Positions 18,797 through 27,227 of a stretch of 64,000 nucleotides of DNA are shown here, piece by piece. Origin of the DNA: Hymenobacter baengnokdamensis (GTDB lineage Bacteria; Bacteroidota; Bacteroidia; Cytophagales; Hymenobacteraceae); NCBI RefSeq assembly GCF_008728635.1, contig NZ_CP044285.1:1426001-1490000 (forward strand), read 5' to 3'. The position numbers were made by a program, and so were the translations under genes. Position 1 is the stretch's first letter. Every line of letters starts with the position of its first letter. The notes under the pieces are model-generated. The model was not told the origin of the DNA. It made no database searches and saw only the letters and a list, made by a program, of their open reading frames with translations.

Positions 18797-18921
18797 GAAA
18801 AGCCGTCTGTTAGTGCGAGCGCAGCGAAGCAATCGCCCCCGAACGAACGCCGCGCCCGTCGTTCGCTTAGCTTGTTCTGATGCGATTGCTTCGCTGCGCT
18901 CGTACTGACAGACGACTTTTC
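18797..18921. repeat. Large imperfect inverted repeat after prfA
   Basis: A 39-nt left arm (18797-18835) pairs with 18882-18921 with few mismatches; the perfect core is GAGCGCAGCGAAGCAATCGC. An inner small hairpin GAACGA/TCGTTC lies at 18841-18846 and 18859-18864. It fits the GTCTGTCA...GAGCGCAGCGAAGC type of dispersed palindrome and can act as a terminator for prfA. The next gene starts 15 nt after its right arm. Confidence 0.75.
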
Positions 18922-18935
18922 CGCGTTACCCTATC

Positions 18936-20495
18936 GTGCTTAAAATTCGCTACCTACTGCCCGTCTTCCTGCTGCTTAGCGGTATTGCCAGCCTGACTAT
19001 CTCCGGCTGCAAGCCGCGCGAGGAAGAGCTGCAAACCACCGGCGGGCTGGCTTTTTCGGCCGATACGGTGAAGTTCGACACGGTTTTTACGACCATCCGC
19101 ACGGTTACTAAACGCCTGTGGGTGTACAACCGCAACCCCAAAGCGGTAAACGTAGACCTGGTGAGCCTCGATAGCCCGGCCACTTCACCCTACACGCTCC
19201 TCATCAACGGCGACCTGAAGCAGACGGCTACCAACCTGTTTATTCGGGGCAACGATAGTCTGCTTATCCTAGTGCGGGCACTACTCAAGGATAACGGCCA
19301 GAACGGCCTGGCCAAAAACCTGGTGGTGCAGGAAAACCTGAACTTCCGCACCAACGGCCAGGACCAGCACGTGCTGCTGCGCTCATTCGGCCAGAATATC
19401 TACCTGCACCAGGATGCCGCGCTGCCCTGCGGTGAGGTGTGGACCAACGACCGGCCGCACGTACTCTATGGCCAGGTAGTGGTGCCGGCCGGCTGCACGC
19501 TGCGCATTAAGCCGGGCACGCGCGTCTATGCCCACGCCGGGGCCCGGCTGATTGTGCAAGGCACGCTGCTGGTAAATAGCACCGCCGACTACATGCCCGG
19601 TACCGGCCCCACCGACACGGTGAAGGCGACCAACGCCAACATCGTGCGCTTTATGGGCGACCGGAGCGGCGAAACGCAGTACGCCACCGCGCCCGGCCAG
19701 TGGACGGGCATTGAGTTTGACGCCAGCAGCCGGGGCAATGTCATTCGCTACGCCCTCATTCAGAATGCGACTTTTGGCGCTTTCCTGTATAATCCAACAC
19801 CGCAGAGCCAGAGCTTCCGGCCCGATGTGACGATTCAGAATTCGGTTATCCGCTATATCTCCGGCGCGGGGGTAAGTGCGGCGGCGGCGGCCAGCAACCT
19901 GGGCCTGTCGGGCGCGGGCGTGCTGAGTGTATCGGGCGATGTGACGCTGGAAAATACGCTGTTGTCGGACTGCTACGAGTATGCCGTGCTCGGCTATGGG
20001 GCCAGCTCCATCGCGTTGAATTATTGCACGATAGCTAATTACCCGGCTGTGTCGGCAGTTCGCAAAACCGCCTCGCTGGCTTTTACCAACATGTCGCTGG
20101 ATGGCACGGTAAAATATACCAATGGGCAAACACTTACCGTAGTTAACTCCATCGTGTGGGGCTCGATTGACGATGAGCTTTTTCTGGAAAACTATGCCGA
20201 TTACAAAGCAGCGGTAACTATCAAAAACTCCCTGCTCAAAACCCAGCTTTACAAAGCCAGCACCGATGCTGCTAATGCGCCTGGTCTGGCCCAGACGGGG
20301 CTAGGTAATATCCTGAATAAGGACCCGATGTTTGTGAGAATCAATACGGTATCCAGCAACGACTATCGCCTGGGCATAAACTCTCCCGCCCTGGCCAGCA
20401 AAAATGCCGTGCCGCCGCTCATCCCCCGCGACTTGCTAAACCTGCCCCGCAACGCCAGCACGCCCGACCTGGGAGCCTACCGGGCTACCAAGTAA
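18936..20495 (+). CDS. Lipoprotein with parallel beta-helix-like repeats
   Basis: A 519-residue protein with a GTG start. The N-terminal LLPVFLLLSGIASLTISGC is a lipoprotein signal. The N-terminal domain (about 30-170) has beta-rich VYNRNPKAVNVDLVSLDSP content. From about 180 the sequence shows irregular beta-helix rungs (LIVQGTLLVNS, GNVIRYALIQNATFGAFL, VTIQNSVIRYISGAGV, VTLENTLLSDCYEYAV), ending in LINSPAL-type and PDLGAYRATK sequence, a common end of right-handed beta-helix proteins. Probably surface-exposed; ligand unknown. Confidence 0.78.
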   Translation: MLKIRYLLPVFLLLSGIASLTISGCKPREEELQTTGGLAFSADTVKFDTVFTTIRTVTKRLWVYNRNPKAVNVDLVSLDSPATSPYTLLINGDLKQTATNLFIRGNDSLLILVRALLKDNGQNGLAKNLVVQENLNFRTNGQDQHVLLRSFGQNIYLHQDAALPCGEVWTNDRPHVLYGQVVVPAGCTLRIKPGTRVYAHAGARLIVQGTLLVNSTADYMPGTGPTDTVKATNANIVRFMGDRSGETQYATAPGQWTGIEFDASSRGNVIRYALIQNATFGAFLYNPTPQSQSFRPDVTIQNSVIRYISGAGVSAAAAASNLGLSGAGVLSVSGDVTLENTLLSDCYEYAVLGYGASSIALNYCTIANYPAVSAVRKTASLAFTNMSLDGTVKYTNGQTLTVVNSIVWGSIDDELFLENYADYKAAVTIKNSLLKTQLYKASTDAANAPGLAQTGLGNILNKDPMFVRINTVSSNDYRLGINSPALASKNAVPPLIPRDLLNLPRNASTPDLGAYRATK

Positions 20496-20513
20496 GCAGG
20501 CTAAATAGTGAGT

Positions 20514-20936
20514 ATGAAATATATTCAAAAAAGACTACGCTTGCCGGCCGTGGCCGAAGGCTTTCACCTCATCACCGACCTGCTGCTGAGTGAGCTGCCC
20601 GAGCTGGAAGCTATGCGCGTGGGCACCGCTCATTTCTTTATTCAGCACACCTCGGCCAGTTTGTTCATCACCGAAAACGCCGACCCCACCGTGCGGCGCG
20701 ATTTTCAGGAGTATTTTCGCCGCCTGGCCCCCGATAACGCGCCTTATTTTCAGCATACCCTCGAAGGCCCCGACGACATGACGGCCCATCTCAAAGCCGC
20801 CTTGCTGGGTAATTCGGTCACGGTGCCCATCGCCGACGGCCGGCTGCTGCTGGGCACCTGGCAGGGTGTGTGCCTGGGCGAGCACCGCCGCCACGGTGGC
20901 CGCCGCTGGGTGGTTGCCACGCTGCTGGGCGAGTAG
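20514..20936 (+). CDS. YjbQ/UPF0047 family protein
   Basis: A 140-residue protein with the family hallmarks FFIQHTSASLFITENADPTVRRD and LLLGTWQGVCLGEHR. Members have been described as secondary thiamine-phosphate synthases, although the physiological role is unclear. A GTG six bases upstream (20508) is an alternative start. It follows the beta-helix lipoprotein gene by 18 bp and may share its transcript. Confidence 0.88.
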   Translation: MKYIQKRLRLPAVAEGFHLITDLLLSELPELEAMRVGTAHFFIQHTSASLFITENADPTVRRDFQEYFRRLAPDNAPYFQHTLEGPDDMTAHLKAALLGNSVTVPIADGRLLLGTWQGVCLGEHRRHGGRRWVVATLLGE

Positions 20937-20984
20937 CCCGCGCAGCCGTCGGGCGAGCCTCCCTAAGCAGCCCAAGGCGGGCGG

Positions 20985-21581
20985 TTAAAGCACCCGTGCC
21001 GCCGTCTGGTAGCGTAGGGTATCGAACAGCAGCAGCTTCTGCACGCCCTGGGCGCTGTACTGGCTCAGCTGACCATTTTGCAACGTCAGCCGCAGGTCTT
21101 TTTGCCCGAAAAACAGCGCGTTATCCTGCCGCAGCGTAGCCCGAATGGCCTGGGGCTGCCCGGCCTGGCTCGTTACGTCGAGGCGCAGCACGGGCGCGTT
21201 GTCGTGGCCCGGCCGCAGCTGGTAGCTATGACGCACCTCGCCACCCGGCAGGCGGGCCGAGTCGACGGCATACGCCCCGCGCAGGGCGGCTTTGTTGATG
21301 TCGGCCTGATAAAAAATCTGAAGCTCATCGGCCCATTTTACCTCAGGCACCTGCACGGTTTCGGTAGCGCCCCCGCGCAGGCTCACCTGCTTTTGTACGC
21401 CCCGGTGCTGGGTGGCCAGCTGCCTGGCCTGCGCATCGAGCAAGCCGCGCATATCAAAATAAGGCCCCTTCAAGTGGGCCGCTCCCGGCGCGGCTTCCTC
21501 AGTAGCCGTGGTGCCCTGGCCGCAGCCGGCCAGCACCAGCAAGCAGCCAGCAGCAAAAAAGAAGCTCGTTTTACAACTCAT
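20985..21581 (-). CDS. Putative lipoprotein
   Basis: A 198-residue protein with a clear lipoprotein signal (FFFAAGCLLVLAGCGQG, Cys about residue 20). The mature part has alternating beta-type sequence (HSYQLRPGHDNAPVLRLDVTSQAG, AIRATLRQDNALFF, DLRLTLQNGQLSQYS), consistent with a small periplasmic beta-sandwich or LolA-like fold, but I do not recognise the family. It converges with the YjbQ gene and lies downstream of gpmI on the same strand after a 90-bp gap containing GGCGTTTC-type inverted repeats. Confidence 0.75.
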   Translation of the reverse strand: MSCKTSFFFAAGCLLVLAGCGQGTTATEEAAPGAAHLKGPYFDMRGLLDAQARQLATQHRGVQKQVSLRGGATETVQVPEVKWADELQIFYQADINKAALRGAYAVDSARLPGGEVRHSYQLRPGHDNAPVLRLDVTSQAGQPQAIRATLRQDNALFFGQKDLRLTLQNGQLSQYSAQGVQKLLLFDTLRYQTAARVL

Positions 21582-21671
21582 AGAAAGAAGTATCCCGCCG
21601 TGAAGACCGCCGCCAAACGCGGCGTTTCAACACGGCGGGATGCTGCGTAAAATAAAAAAGCCGCCCGTTTG

Positions 21672-23198
21672 TTACGGCCGCAATAAGCTCTGGCCGGTCA
21701 TGTCAGCAGGCTGGGGCACCCCCATCAGCTCCAGAATGGTTGGGGCAATGTCACCGAGCTTGCCGCTGGCCAGGGTGCCGTGGTAGCTGTTATCGGCCAG
21801 AATGCAGGGTACCAGGTTGGTGGTGTGCGCCGTGTTGGGCGAGCCATCCTCGTTGCGCATAAACTCGGCATTGCCGTGGTCGGCAATCACGATAGTGGCG
21901 TAGCCGGCCGCCAGGGCGGCCTCTACCACATCATGCGCGCAGGCATCGGCCGTTTCCACGGCGCGTACCACGGCCTCAAACACGCCGGTGTGGCCCACCA
22001 TATCGGGGTTGGCGAAGTTGATGACGATAAAATCGGCCGAGTTGGCTTGCAGCTCGGGCACCAGCGCGTCGCGCAGCTCGTAGGCGCTCATCTCGGGGGC
22101 GAGGTCGTAGGTCGCCACTTTGGGCGAGGCCCGCAGGATGCGCGTTTCGCCGGCGAACTCCTTTTCGCGGCCGCCCGAGAAAAAGAAGGTTACGTGCGGA
22201 TACTTTTCCGTTTCGGCCATGCGAATCTGCGTTTTATGATGCGCCGCCAGCACTTCGCCCAGTGTGTTATCGAGGTTGTCTTTCTCAAAAATCGGCGTTA
22301 CGCCCACAAACGTTGCATCGTAGCTCGTCATGGTGAGGTAATGCAGGTTCAGGCGGTGCATCTGGTAGGCGTTGAAATCCTGCTGCGTAAGCGCCTCCGT
22401 GATTTCGCGGCCCCGGTCGGTGCGGAAGTTAAAGCACAGCACCACGTCGCCCTCCTGAATGGTGGCCAGCGGCTGGCCGTCGGCCCCTATTTTCACGATT
22501 GGTTTCAGAAACTCATCCGTAACCCCTTCTTTATACTGCTCCTGAACGCTTTGAATCAGGTTTTGCGAAGGCGTGCCCACGCCGTTTACCAGCAGGTCGT
22601 AGGCGATTTTGACCCGCTCCCAGCGCTGGTCGCGGTCCATGGCGTAGTAGCGCCCCACAATAGACGCGATTTTAGCTCCCGTGCGCTCGTTGTACTGCTC
22701 CAGGTCGTTTACAAAGTGCACGCCGCTCTTGGGGTCGGTGTCGCGGCCATCGGTAAAGGCGTGCACAAATACCTTGTGCACATCGGCCTCGTGGGCAATA
22801 GTACACAGCGCCTTTACGTGCTCAATGTGCGAATGCACACCGCCATCCGACAGTAAGCCAATTAGATGCAGTGGCTTATTGTTGAGGCGGGCATAGTCCA
22901 GCGCTTCCTTAAGGGCGGGTATCTGGCCCAGCTTGCGCTCCCGAATGGCCTTGCCGATGCGCACCAGCTCCTGGTCTACCACGCGGCCCGCGCCAATGTT
23001 CATGTGGCCTACTTCGGAATTGCCCATCTGGCCTTCCGGCAGCCCCACGGCCTCGCCCGAGGCCTGCAGCGTGCTATGCGGAAAGCGCTGCAACAACTCG
23101 TGAAAATAAGGCGTCTGTGCCTTATCAACGGCCGAAACCTCCGCGTTCGGGGCGATGCCCCACCCATCCAGAATAACTAATAGCACCTGCTTGTTCAT
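21672..23198 (-). CDS. gpmI: 2,3-bisphosphoglycerate-independent phosphoglycerate mutase
   Basis: A 508-residue Mn-dependent glycolytic enzyme interconverting 3- and 2-phosphoglycerate. VILDGWGIAPN holds the first metal ligand Asp11, QMGNSEVGHMNIGAG the nucleophile Ser61, HAFTDGRDTDPKSG and INFANPDMVGHTG further active-site residues, and IVIADHGNAE the second metal site. The start codon is only 5 nt from the -7 promoter element, suggesting a leaderless mRNA. Confidence 0.96.
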   Translation of the reverse strand: MNKQVLLVILDGWGIAPNAEVSAVDKAQTPYFHELLQRFPHSTLQASGEAVGLPEGQMGNSEVGHMNIGAGRVVDQELVRIGKAIRERKLGQIPALKEALDYARLNNKPLHLIGLLSDGGVHSHIEHVKALCTIAHEADVHKVFVHAFTDGRDTDPKSGVHFVNDLEQYNERTGAKIASIVGRYYAMDRDQRWERVKIAYDLLVNGVGTPSQNLIQSVQEQYKEGVTDEFLKPIVKIGADGQPLATIQEGDVVLCFNFRTDRGREITEALTQQDFNAYQMHRLNLHYLTMTSYDATFVGVTPIFEKDNLDNTLGEVLAAHHKTQIRMAETEKYPHVTFFFSGGREKEFAGETRILRASPKVATYDLAPEMSAYELRDALVPELQANSADFIVINFANPDMVGHTGVFEAVVRAVETADACAHDVVEAALAAGYATIVIADHGNAEFMRNEDGSPNTAHTTNLVPCILADNSYHGTLASGKLGDIAPTILELMGVPQPADMTGQSLLRP

Positions 23199-23203
23199 GC
23201 CAG

Positions 23204-23211
23204 CAAAAGTA
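23204..23211 (-). promoter_or_regulatory. -7 element abutting the gpmI start
   Basis: On the minus strand TACTTTTG is followed by 5 nt and then the gpmI ATG. The expected transcription start coincides with or nearly touches the start codon. Confidence 0.6.
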
Positions 23212-23356
23212 CGCCCCGCACCCTAATGCCTCTTCTTATCGTAGTAGGGCCGGCCAAGGCTTACAACTTCAGAATGTCTTCAAATTAGCTGCGGCTGGCA
23301 TAGTTTTGGCTTATTGTTCACCAAGCGCCTCCGACCTGCTCGCGAAGCTTGTTTTT

Positions 23357-23761
23357 ATGAAAATAATTTTTACAAAAGTATTTTTAGTTAGCTTCCTGTT
23401 TATGGCCTTTGTGCTGAGTGGCAAGGCGCAGGCGGCTGACCAGCTGCCCGCCGTGCGCTCGGCTATTGCCAGTGGCTCGTCGCGTAGCCTGGCGCAATAC
23501 CTGGCCCCTTCCGTGGAAGTGGGCTTCGATGGCGACAAGCAGAGCTACAACGCCACGCAAACCGAATTGGTTATGAAGAATTTCTTCACCAAAAACCCGC
23601 CGGCCAGCTTCGATATTGTGCATCAGGGAGCCAGCAACGAAGGTATTCCCTACGCTATCGGCCACTACGTAGGCCGCAATGGCAACTATCAGGTGTTTAT
23701 CAAGCTCAAGCCCAAGCAGAGCACGCCCACGATAGACACACTCGACTTCACCAAAGAATAA
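23357..23761 (+). CDS. DUF4783 domain-containing secreted protein
   Basis: A 134-residue protein with a signal peptide (MKIIFTKVFLVSFLFMAFVLSGKAQA). The mature domain, with AIASGSSRSLAQYLAPSVEVGFDGDKQSY and HYVGRNGNYQVFIKLK, fits DUF4783, a small NTF2-like fold common in Bacteroidota. The ATG at 23357 is chosen because it directly precedes the signal peptide. A terminator follows. Confidence 0.82.
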   Translation: MKIIFTKVFLVSFLFMAFVLSGKAQAADQLPAVRSAIASGSSRSLAQYLAPSVEVGFDGDKQSYNATQTELVMKNFFTKNPPASFDIVHQGASNEGIPYAIGHYVGRNGNYQVFIKLKPKQSTPTIDTLDFTKE

Positions 23762-23770
23762 TCGGGCTTT

Positions 23771-23802
23771 CCCCGGTTGCTGCTGGCAACCGGGGTTTTT
23801 TA
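23771..23802 (+). terminator. Rho-independent terminator
   Basis: CCCCGGTTGC (23771-23780) pairs perfectly with GCAACCGGGG (23786-23795) around a 5-nt loop and is followed by TTTTTTAT. It closes the DUF4783 gene just before the nadC promoter. Confidence 0.9.
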
Positions 23803-23820
23803 TGCGCCGGCCGGCCGGCG

Positions 23821-23828
23821 TACCTTTG
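23821..23828 (+). promoter_or_regulatory. -7 element abutting the nadC start
   Basis: TACCTTTG lies 4 nt before the GTG start of nadC, leaving no room for a ribosome binding site; a leaderless transcript is expected. Confidence 0.6.
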
Positions 23829-23832
23829 CGGG

Positions 23833-24699
23833 GTGTCAGCTACTACCGCCCCTTACCTCACGTCCGAAGCACTCACCACGTTTATCCGCACGGCCCTGGC
23901 CGAGGATGTGGGCGATGGGGACCACTCGGCCCTGGCCGCCATTCCGGCCGAGGCCCGCAACCGCGCCAAGCTACTGGTGAAAGCCGAAGGCGTACTGGCC
24001 GGCGTGCAGCTCGCAGGGTTGATTTTTAAACAGGTAGATGCCGGCCTTACCCTCACCGTGCAGCTCGAAGATGGCGCGCGGGTACGCCACGGCGATATTG
24101 CCTTTACCGTGGAGGGCCCGGCCCGCAGTATTCTGACCGCTGAGCGCCTGGTGCTCAACTGTATGCAGCGAATGAGCGGCATTGCTACCTACACGGCAAA
24201 CCTGACGGCGCAGCTGGCCGGCACCAAAGCGCGCCTGCTCGACACGCGCAAGACGACGCCCAACTTTCGTATCTGCGAGAAATGGGCTGTGCTCATTGGC
24301 GGCGGGGTCAACCACCGCTACGGGCTGTTCGACATGATAATGCTCAAGGATAACCACGTCGACTATGCGGGCGGCGTAGCCGCGGCCATTGCGGCCACGC
24401 ACGACTACCTGCGGCGCACCGGCCGCCAACTGCCCATCGTAGTCGAAACCCGCACCCTGACCGAGGTAGAGCAGGCCTTGGCCGCTGGCGGCATCGACCG
24501 CATTATGCTCGATAACATGCCGCCCCCGGCCCTGCGGGAGGCCGTGGCGCTGGTAGCCGGCCGCCTGCCCCTCGAGGCCAGTGGCGGCATCACTGAGCAA
24601 ACCATTGCCGAAGTAGCGGCTACGGGCGTCGATTATATCTCGGTAGGGGCGCTCACGCACTCGGCCAGCATCCTGGACCTGAGCCTGAAAGCCTATTAA
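23833..24699 (+). CDS. nadC: Nicotinate-nucleotide pyrophosphorylase (carboxylating)
   Basis: A 288-residue quinolinate phosphoribosyltransferase of NAD synthesis. LAEDVGDGDHSALA, ERLVLNCMQRMSGIAT, RLLDTRKTTPNFRICEKWAV, GGGVNHRYGLFDMIMLKDNHVD and LEASGGITEQTI are the conserved active-site segments in the correct order. It starts with GTG at 23833; the next in-frame start would remove the N-terminal helix. nadA and nadB are not in the window. Confidence 0.95.
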   Translation: MSATTAPYLTSEALTTFIRTALAEDVGDGDHSALAAIPAEARNRAKLLVKAEGVLAGVQLAGLIFKQVDAGLTLTVQLEDGARVRHGDIAFTVEGPARSILTAERLVLNCMQRMSGIATYTANLTAQLAGTKARLLDTRKTTPNFRICEKWAVLIGGGVNHRYGLFDMIMLKDNHVDYAGGVAAAIAATHDYLRRTGRQLPIVVETRTLTEVEQALAAGGIDRIMLDNMPPPALREAVALVAGRLPLEASGGITEQTIAEVAATGVDYISVGALTHSASILDLSLKAY

Positions 24700-24794
24700 G
24701 TTAATAATTAATTGCTTAATGGTTAATGCCTTGATATTCGACGTAGCTCTTGCCCATAATTGACCATTAGCCAATATTAAATTAACCAGTATAT

Positions 24795-25415
24795 ATGAAT
24801 CAACCCAACCAACGCGGCGGTGGCAGCGGCTATCGCCAGCAACAGGCGCCGCAGTCTTTGCCCGGCACCATCAAGACCAAGAAATATCAATTTGACCCCA
24901 ATACCTACACCCGGATTGCGATGGGCGAGGTGTGGCGCAAGCAGTGGTGGTATGCCCTTATTCCGTTTGCGCTGGGCGTGCTACCGGCGGCCATCTGGCA
25001 TTCGTGGTGGTGGCTGCTGCTGGGCGTGGTGCTGGCCGCGCTGTTTGTGCTGGTGCGCTCGTCGCTGGTAACCGGCGTAACGCAGATGGAGCAAAGCAAG
25101 CCCTTGTTTGAGCGCATGAACTACGAGGCCGACCAGCGCCAGCTGATTCTGCGCCAGAGTGAGCAGCGGGCCATGGCGCTGCCCTGGGACCAGATTGGGC
25201 GGGTGCGCCGCGACCCGGATGCCTTTCTGCTCTATTTGAAGCCCGCCGCACCACCTGCCGAGCTGGCACCCTGGCGCCGCTGGATTGCCAGCACGTTTGA
25301 CGTGCCGGTGTTTCTACATTTGCCGCTGCGTTTGTTCAACAACGACAACGACCGCAAGCTATTTGAGGCGCTGCTGCGCCGCAAAGGTCTGCTGGCTGAT
25401 ACCCCCAAGGCCTGA
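24795..25415 (+). CDS. Membrane protein, YcxB-like
   Basis: A 206-residue protein. After a Gly/Gln-rich N-terminus it has TKKYQFDPNTYTRIAMGEVWRKQWW, two adjacent hydrophobic segments (about 53-68 and 70-90) and then a cytoplasmic part with QSEQRAMALPWDQIGRVRRDPDAFLLYL, which resembles the PH-like domain of YcxB-type proteins. No function is assigned. The 95 bp upstream contain ATTAAC/GTTAAT inverted repeats. Confidence 0.7.
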   Translation: MNQPNQRGGGSGYRQQQAPQSLPGTIKTKKYQFDPNTYTRIAMGEVWRKQWWYALIPFALGVLPAAIWHSWWWLLLGVVLAALFVLVRSSLVTGVTQMEQSKPLFERMNYEADQRQLILRQSEQRAMALPWDQIGRVRRDPDAFLLYLKPAAPPAELAPWRRWIASTFDVPVFLHLPLRLFNNDNDRKLFEALLRRKGLLADTPKA

Positions 25416-25478
25416 TAACGACCGTATACAGGCCCTTCTGACGTTACAATCTTTAGTTTCCGTAAGAATTTTCCCCGT

Positions 25479-25856
25479 ATGAAAAAGCTGCTTTCCTACC
25501 TGGCTCCCGCCGCTGCCGTTCTGCTACTTGCCTCGTGCAGCAGTGAGCCGTCTGACTGGCGCCCCGAGAATAAGGTATCGCTCGATATGGTTCCTCCCGG
25601 AACCCGCGTCAGCGACAACTTCGACCAGAATACGGCCTATGCGCCCAGCCAGGAAAAGGGCGCAGCCATCAGCCGCCCCGTTAGCTCGGGTACGGACCTC
25701 GAAAAGCAGGCTCCGCCGGCTCCTGGTGCTGCCATGACGGCCGATACCCAGGAAGGCACTGCCGTGAAAAAAGGTGGTAGCGAAGCTACCCGCCGAGCCG
25801 ACCCAAGCTTTAATCCCAACCCCGGTGAGGGCCCGGCTAACGCTCCGGCGCAGTAA
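25479..25856 (+). CDS. Small lipoprotein
   Basis: A 125-residue protein with a lipoprotein signal ending LLLASCSS (Cys about residue 21). The mature region is rich in Pro, Ala, Gly, Ser and Glu and looks largely disordered (ISRPVSSGTDLEKQAPPAPGAAM). No recognisable domain. It ends 27 bp before two adjacent palindromes. Confidence 0.72.
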   Translation: MKKLLSYLAPAAAVLLLASCSSEPSDWRPENKVSLDMVPPGTRVSDNFDQNTAYAPSQEKGAAISRPVSSGTDLEKQAPPAPGAAMTADTQEGTAVKKGGSEATRRADPSFNPNPGEGPANAPAQ

Positions 25857-25883
25857 GCCAGTCAGGTGCTAAGCTAGTGCCGA

Positions 25884-25959
25884 CGGTTGACATCAACCGA
25901 CAGAAACTGTTGCAGCAATGTTGCGAATTAATTCGCAACATTGCTGCAACAGTTTCTGT
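25884..25959. repeat. Two adjacent palindromes, one a 60-bp perfect palindrome
   Basis: CGGTTGA (25884-25890) pairs with TCAACCG (25893-25899). Immediately after it, 25900-25959 reads the same on both strands without a loop, centred on AATTAATT at 25926-25933. It lies 11 bp upstream of the ZIP transporter ATG. It may be an operator, a terminator of the lipoprotein gene or a cruciform-forming element. Confidence 0.85.
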
Positions 25960-25970
25960 TTAATGGCCCT

Positions 25971-26714
25971 ATGTGGATTGCAGTACTTTTATTAGCGGCG
26001 ACCGTATTGGTGGCTGGCGCAATGGTGAGCCTGGTGCCCGCCGTGCGCACCGGGCAGTGGGTTAAGCCGCTGCTGGCATTTAGCGGGGCCTATCTGTTCA
26101 CGCTCACCATCACGCATTTGCTGCCTGAGGCCCTGACGCTGCTGCCCGAGGCGCCGCAGCGCGTAGGCTACTGGGTGCTGGCGGGTTTTTTTGGCCAGCT
26201 GCTGCTGGAAGTGCTTTCACAGGGCATCGAGCACGGCCACGTACATGCGCCGGATGCCACGGAACGGGGCCGCGTGCCGCTGCTGCTGGTGCTGGCACTG
26301 GTGGTGCACTCCCTGCTGGAGGGCAGCATTCTGGTGCGTGGGGCTGGCAGCGGCGAAGTAGGGCAGCACTTTTACGCGCTGGTGCTGGGCATTGCGCTGC
26401 ACCACGTGCCGGCGGCGGTGGCCCTGGCTACGCTGCTACGCCTGCGCCTGGGCTCGCTCCGGCGGGCCTGGCCGTGGCTGCTGGTGTTTGCGCTGGCCTC
26501 GCCCGCCGGGCTGGTATTCAGCAATTATATAGTGCTTCAGCAATTGCTGGGCAGTGGTATTTATGCAGCGCTGCTGGGCTTCGTAGCCGGCACGTTTCTG
26601 CACGTTTCGACCACAATCCTGTTTGAAACCAGCCCCGAGCACCGCCTCAACTGGCCCAAGCTAGGCGCTACGCTGGGCGGCCTGCTGCTCGCGCTGGCGG
26701 TGAGCGCCACGTAA
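25971..26714 (+). CDS. ZIP-family metal transporter
   Basis: A 247-residue membrane protein with about seven or eight hydrophobic segments. ALVVHSLLEGSILVRG and LGIALHHVPAAVALATLL are the paired TM4/TM5 motifs with the His/Glu metal ligands typical of ZIP transporters of zinc or iron. A His-rich loop, IEHGHVHAPDATERG, lies before TM4. An in-frame TTG at 25941 is inside the palindrome, so ATG 25971 is preferred. The palindrome upstream could mediate metal control. Confidence 0.88.
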   Translation: MWIAVLLLAATVLVAGAMVSLVPAVRTGQWVKPLLAFSGAYLFTLTITHLLPEALTLLPEAPQRVGYWVLAGFFGQLLLEVLSQGIEHGHVHAPDATERGRVPLLLVLALVVHSLLEGSILVRGAGSGEVGQHFYALVLGIALHHVPAAVALATLLRLRLGSLRRAWPWLLVFALASPAGLVFSNYIVLQQLLGSGIYAALLGFVAGTFLHVSTTILFETSPEHRLNWPKLGATLGGLLLALAVSAT

Positions 26715-26825
26715 CAAATCTGCGCTGCTGCATGGGGTTGATTTGCGGTAAAAGCCGGTATATTCGCTGATGACAAGCAATATAGAGCGGTTTCCAAGTC
26801 AGCGGACGAGGCGGACTGGCCACTA

Positions 26826-27152
26826 TTACAATTCCTCTATTGGCCCCAGGCCGCGCAGGAAATGCTCCAGCTCGCGGGCGCGGGCGGTTTCGCGGGCCAG
26901 GGCTGCCTGCAGGCCCAACACACGCTGGCGCATGAGCAGCACCAGGTCGATGGCTTCGGGAGCCAGGCCCAGGCCGTGGTGCAGGCGCGCCAGCCGGGGC
27001 AGCAGTTCGTCGGGCTCCTCTACTTCGAGGGTATCGGGGGCTGGGGCCGGGCGCAGCAGGCCCAGTTCCACGAACTGGTGCAGCTCGGCGCGGCCCAGGC
27101 CATAGCGAGTGTCACATTCCTGATAAGTAAGGAGCAAAACGCGGGTTTCCAT
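26826..27152 (-). CDS. cbpM: MerR-like chaperone modulator CbpM
   Basis: A 108-residue protein starting METRVLLLTYQECDTRYGLGRAELHQFVELGLLRP, a MerR-type helix-turn-helix followed by a helical region (LARLHHGLGLAPEAIDLVLLMRQRVLGLQ). It lies 75 bp downstream of a CbpA-like DnaJ gene on the same strand, the arrangement known for CbpM, which inhibits CbpA. Confidence 0.85.
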   Translation of the reverse strand: METRVLLLTYQECDTRYGLGRAELHQFVELGLLRPAPAPDTLEVEEPDELLPRLARLHHGLGLAPEAIDLVLLMRQRVLGLQAALARETARARELEHFLRGLGPIEEL

Positions 27153-27227
27153 AGAGTTGCTAAGTGTCGGTGGCTGATTGTCAGAATGCCTTCTGTGAAT
27201 AAATTAGTCCGAATATATATAGTAAAA

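Noticed and set aside
25941..25970. TTG at 25941 as start of the ZIP transporter.
   Set aside because: It is inside the 60-bp palindrome and adds residues not expected before the first membrane segment.
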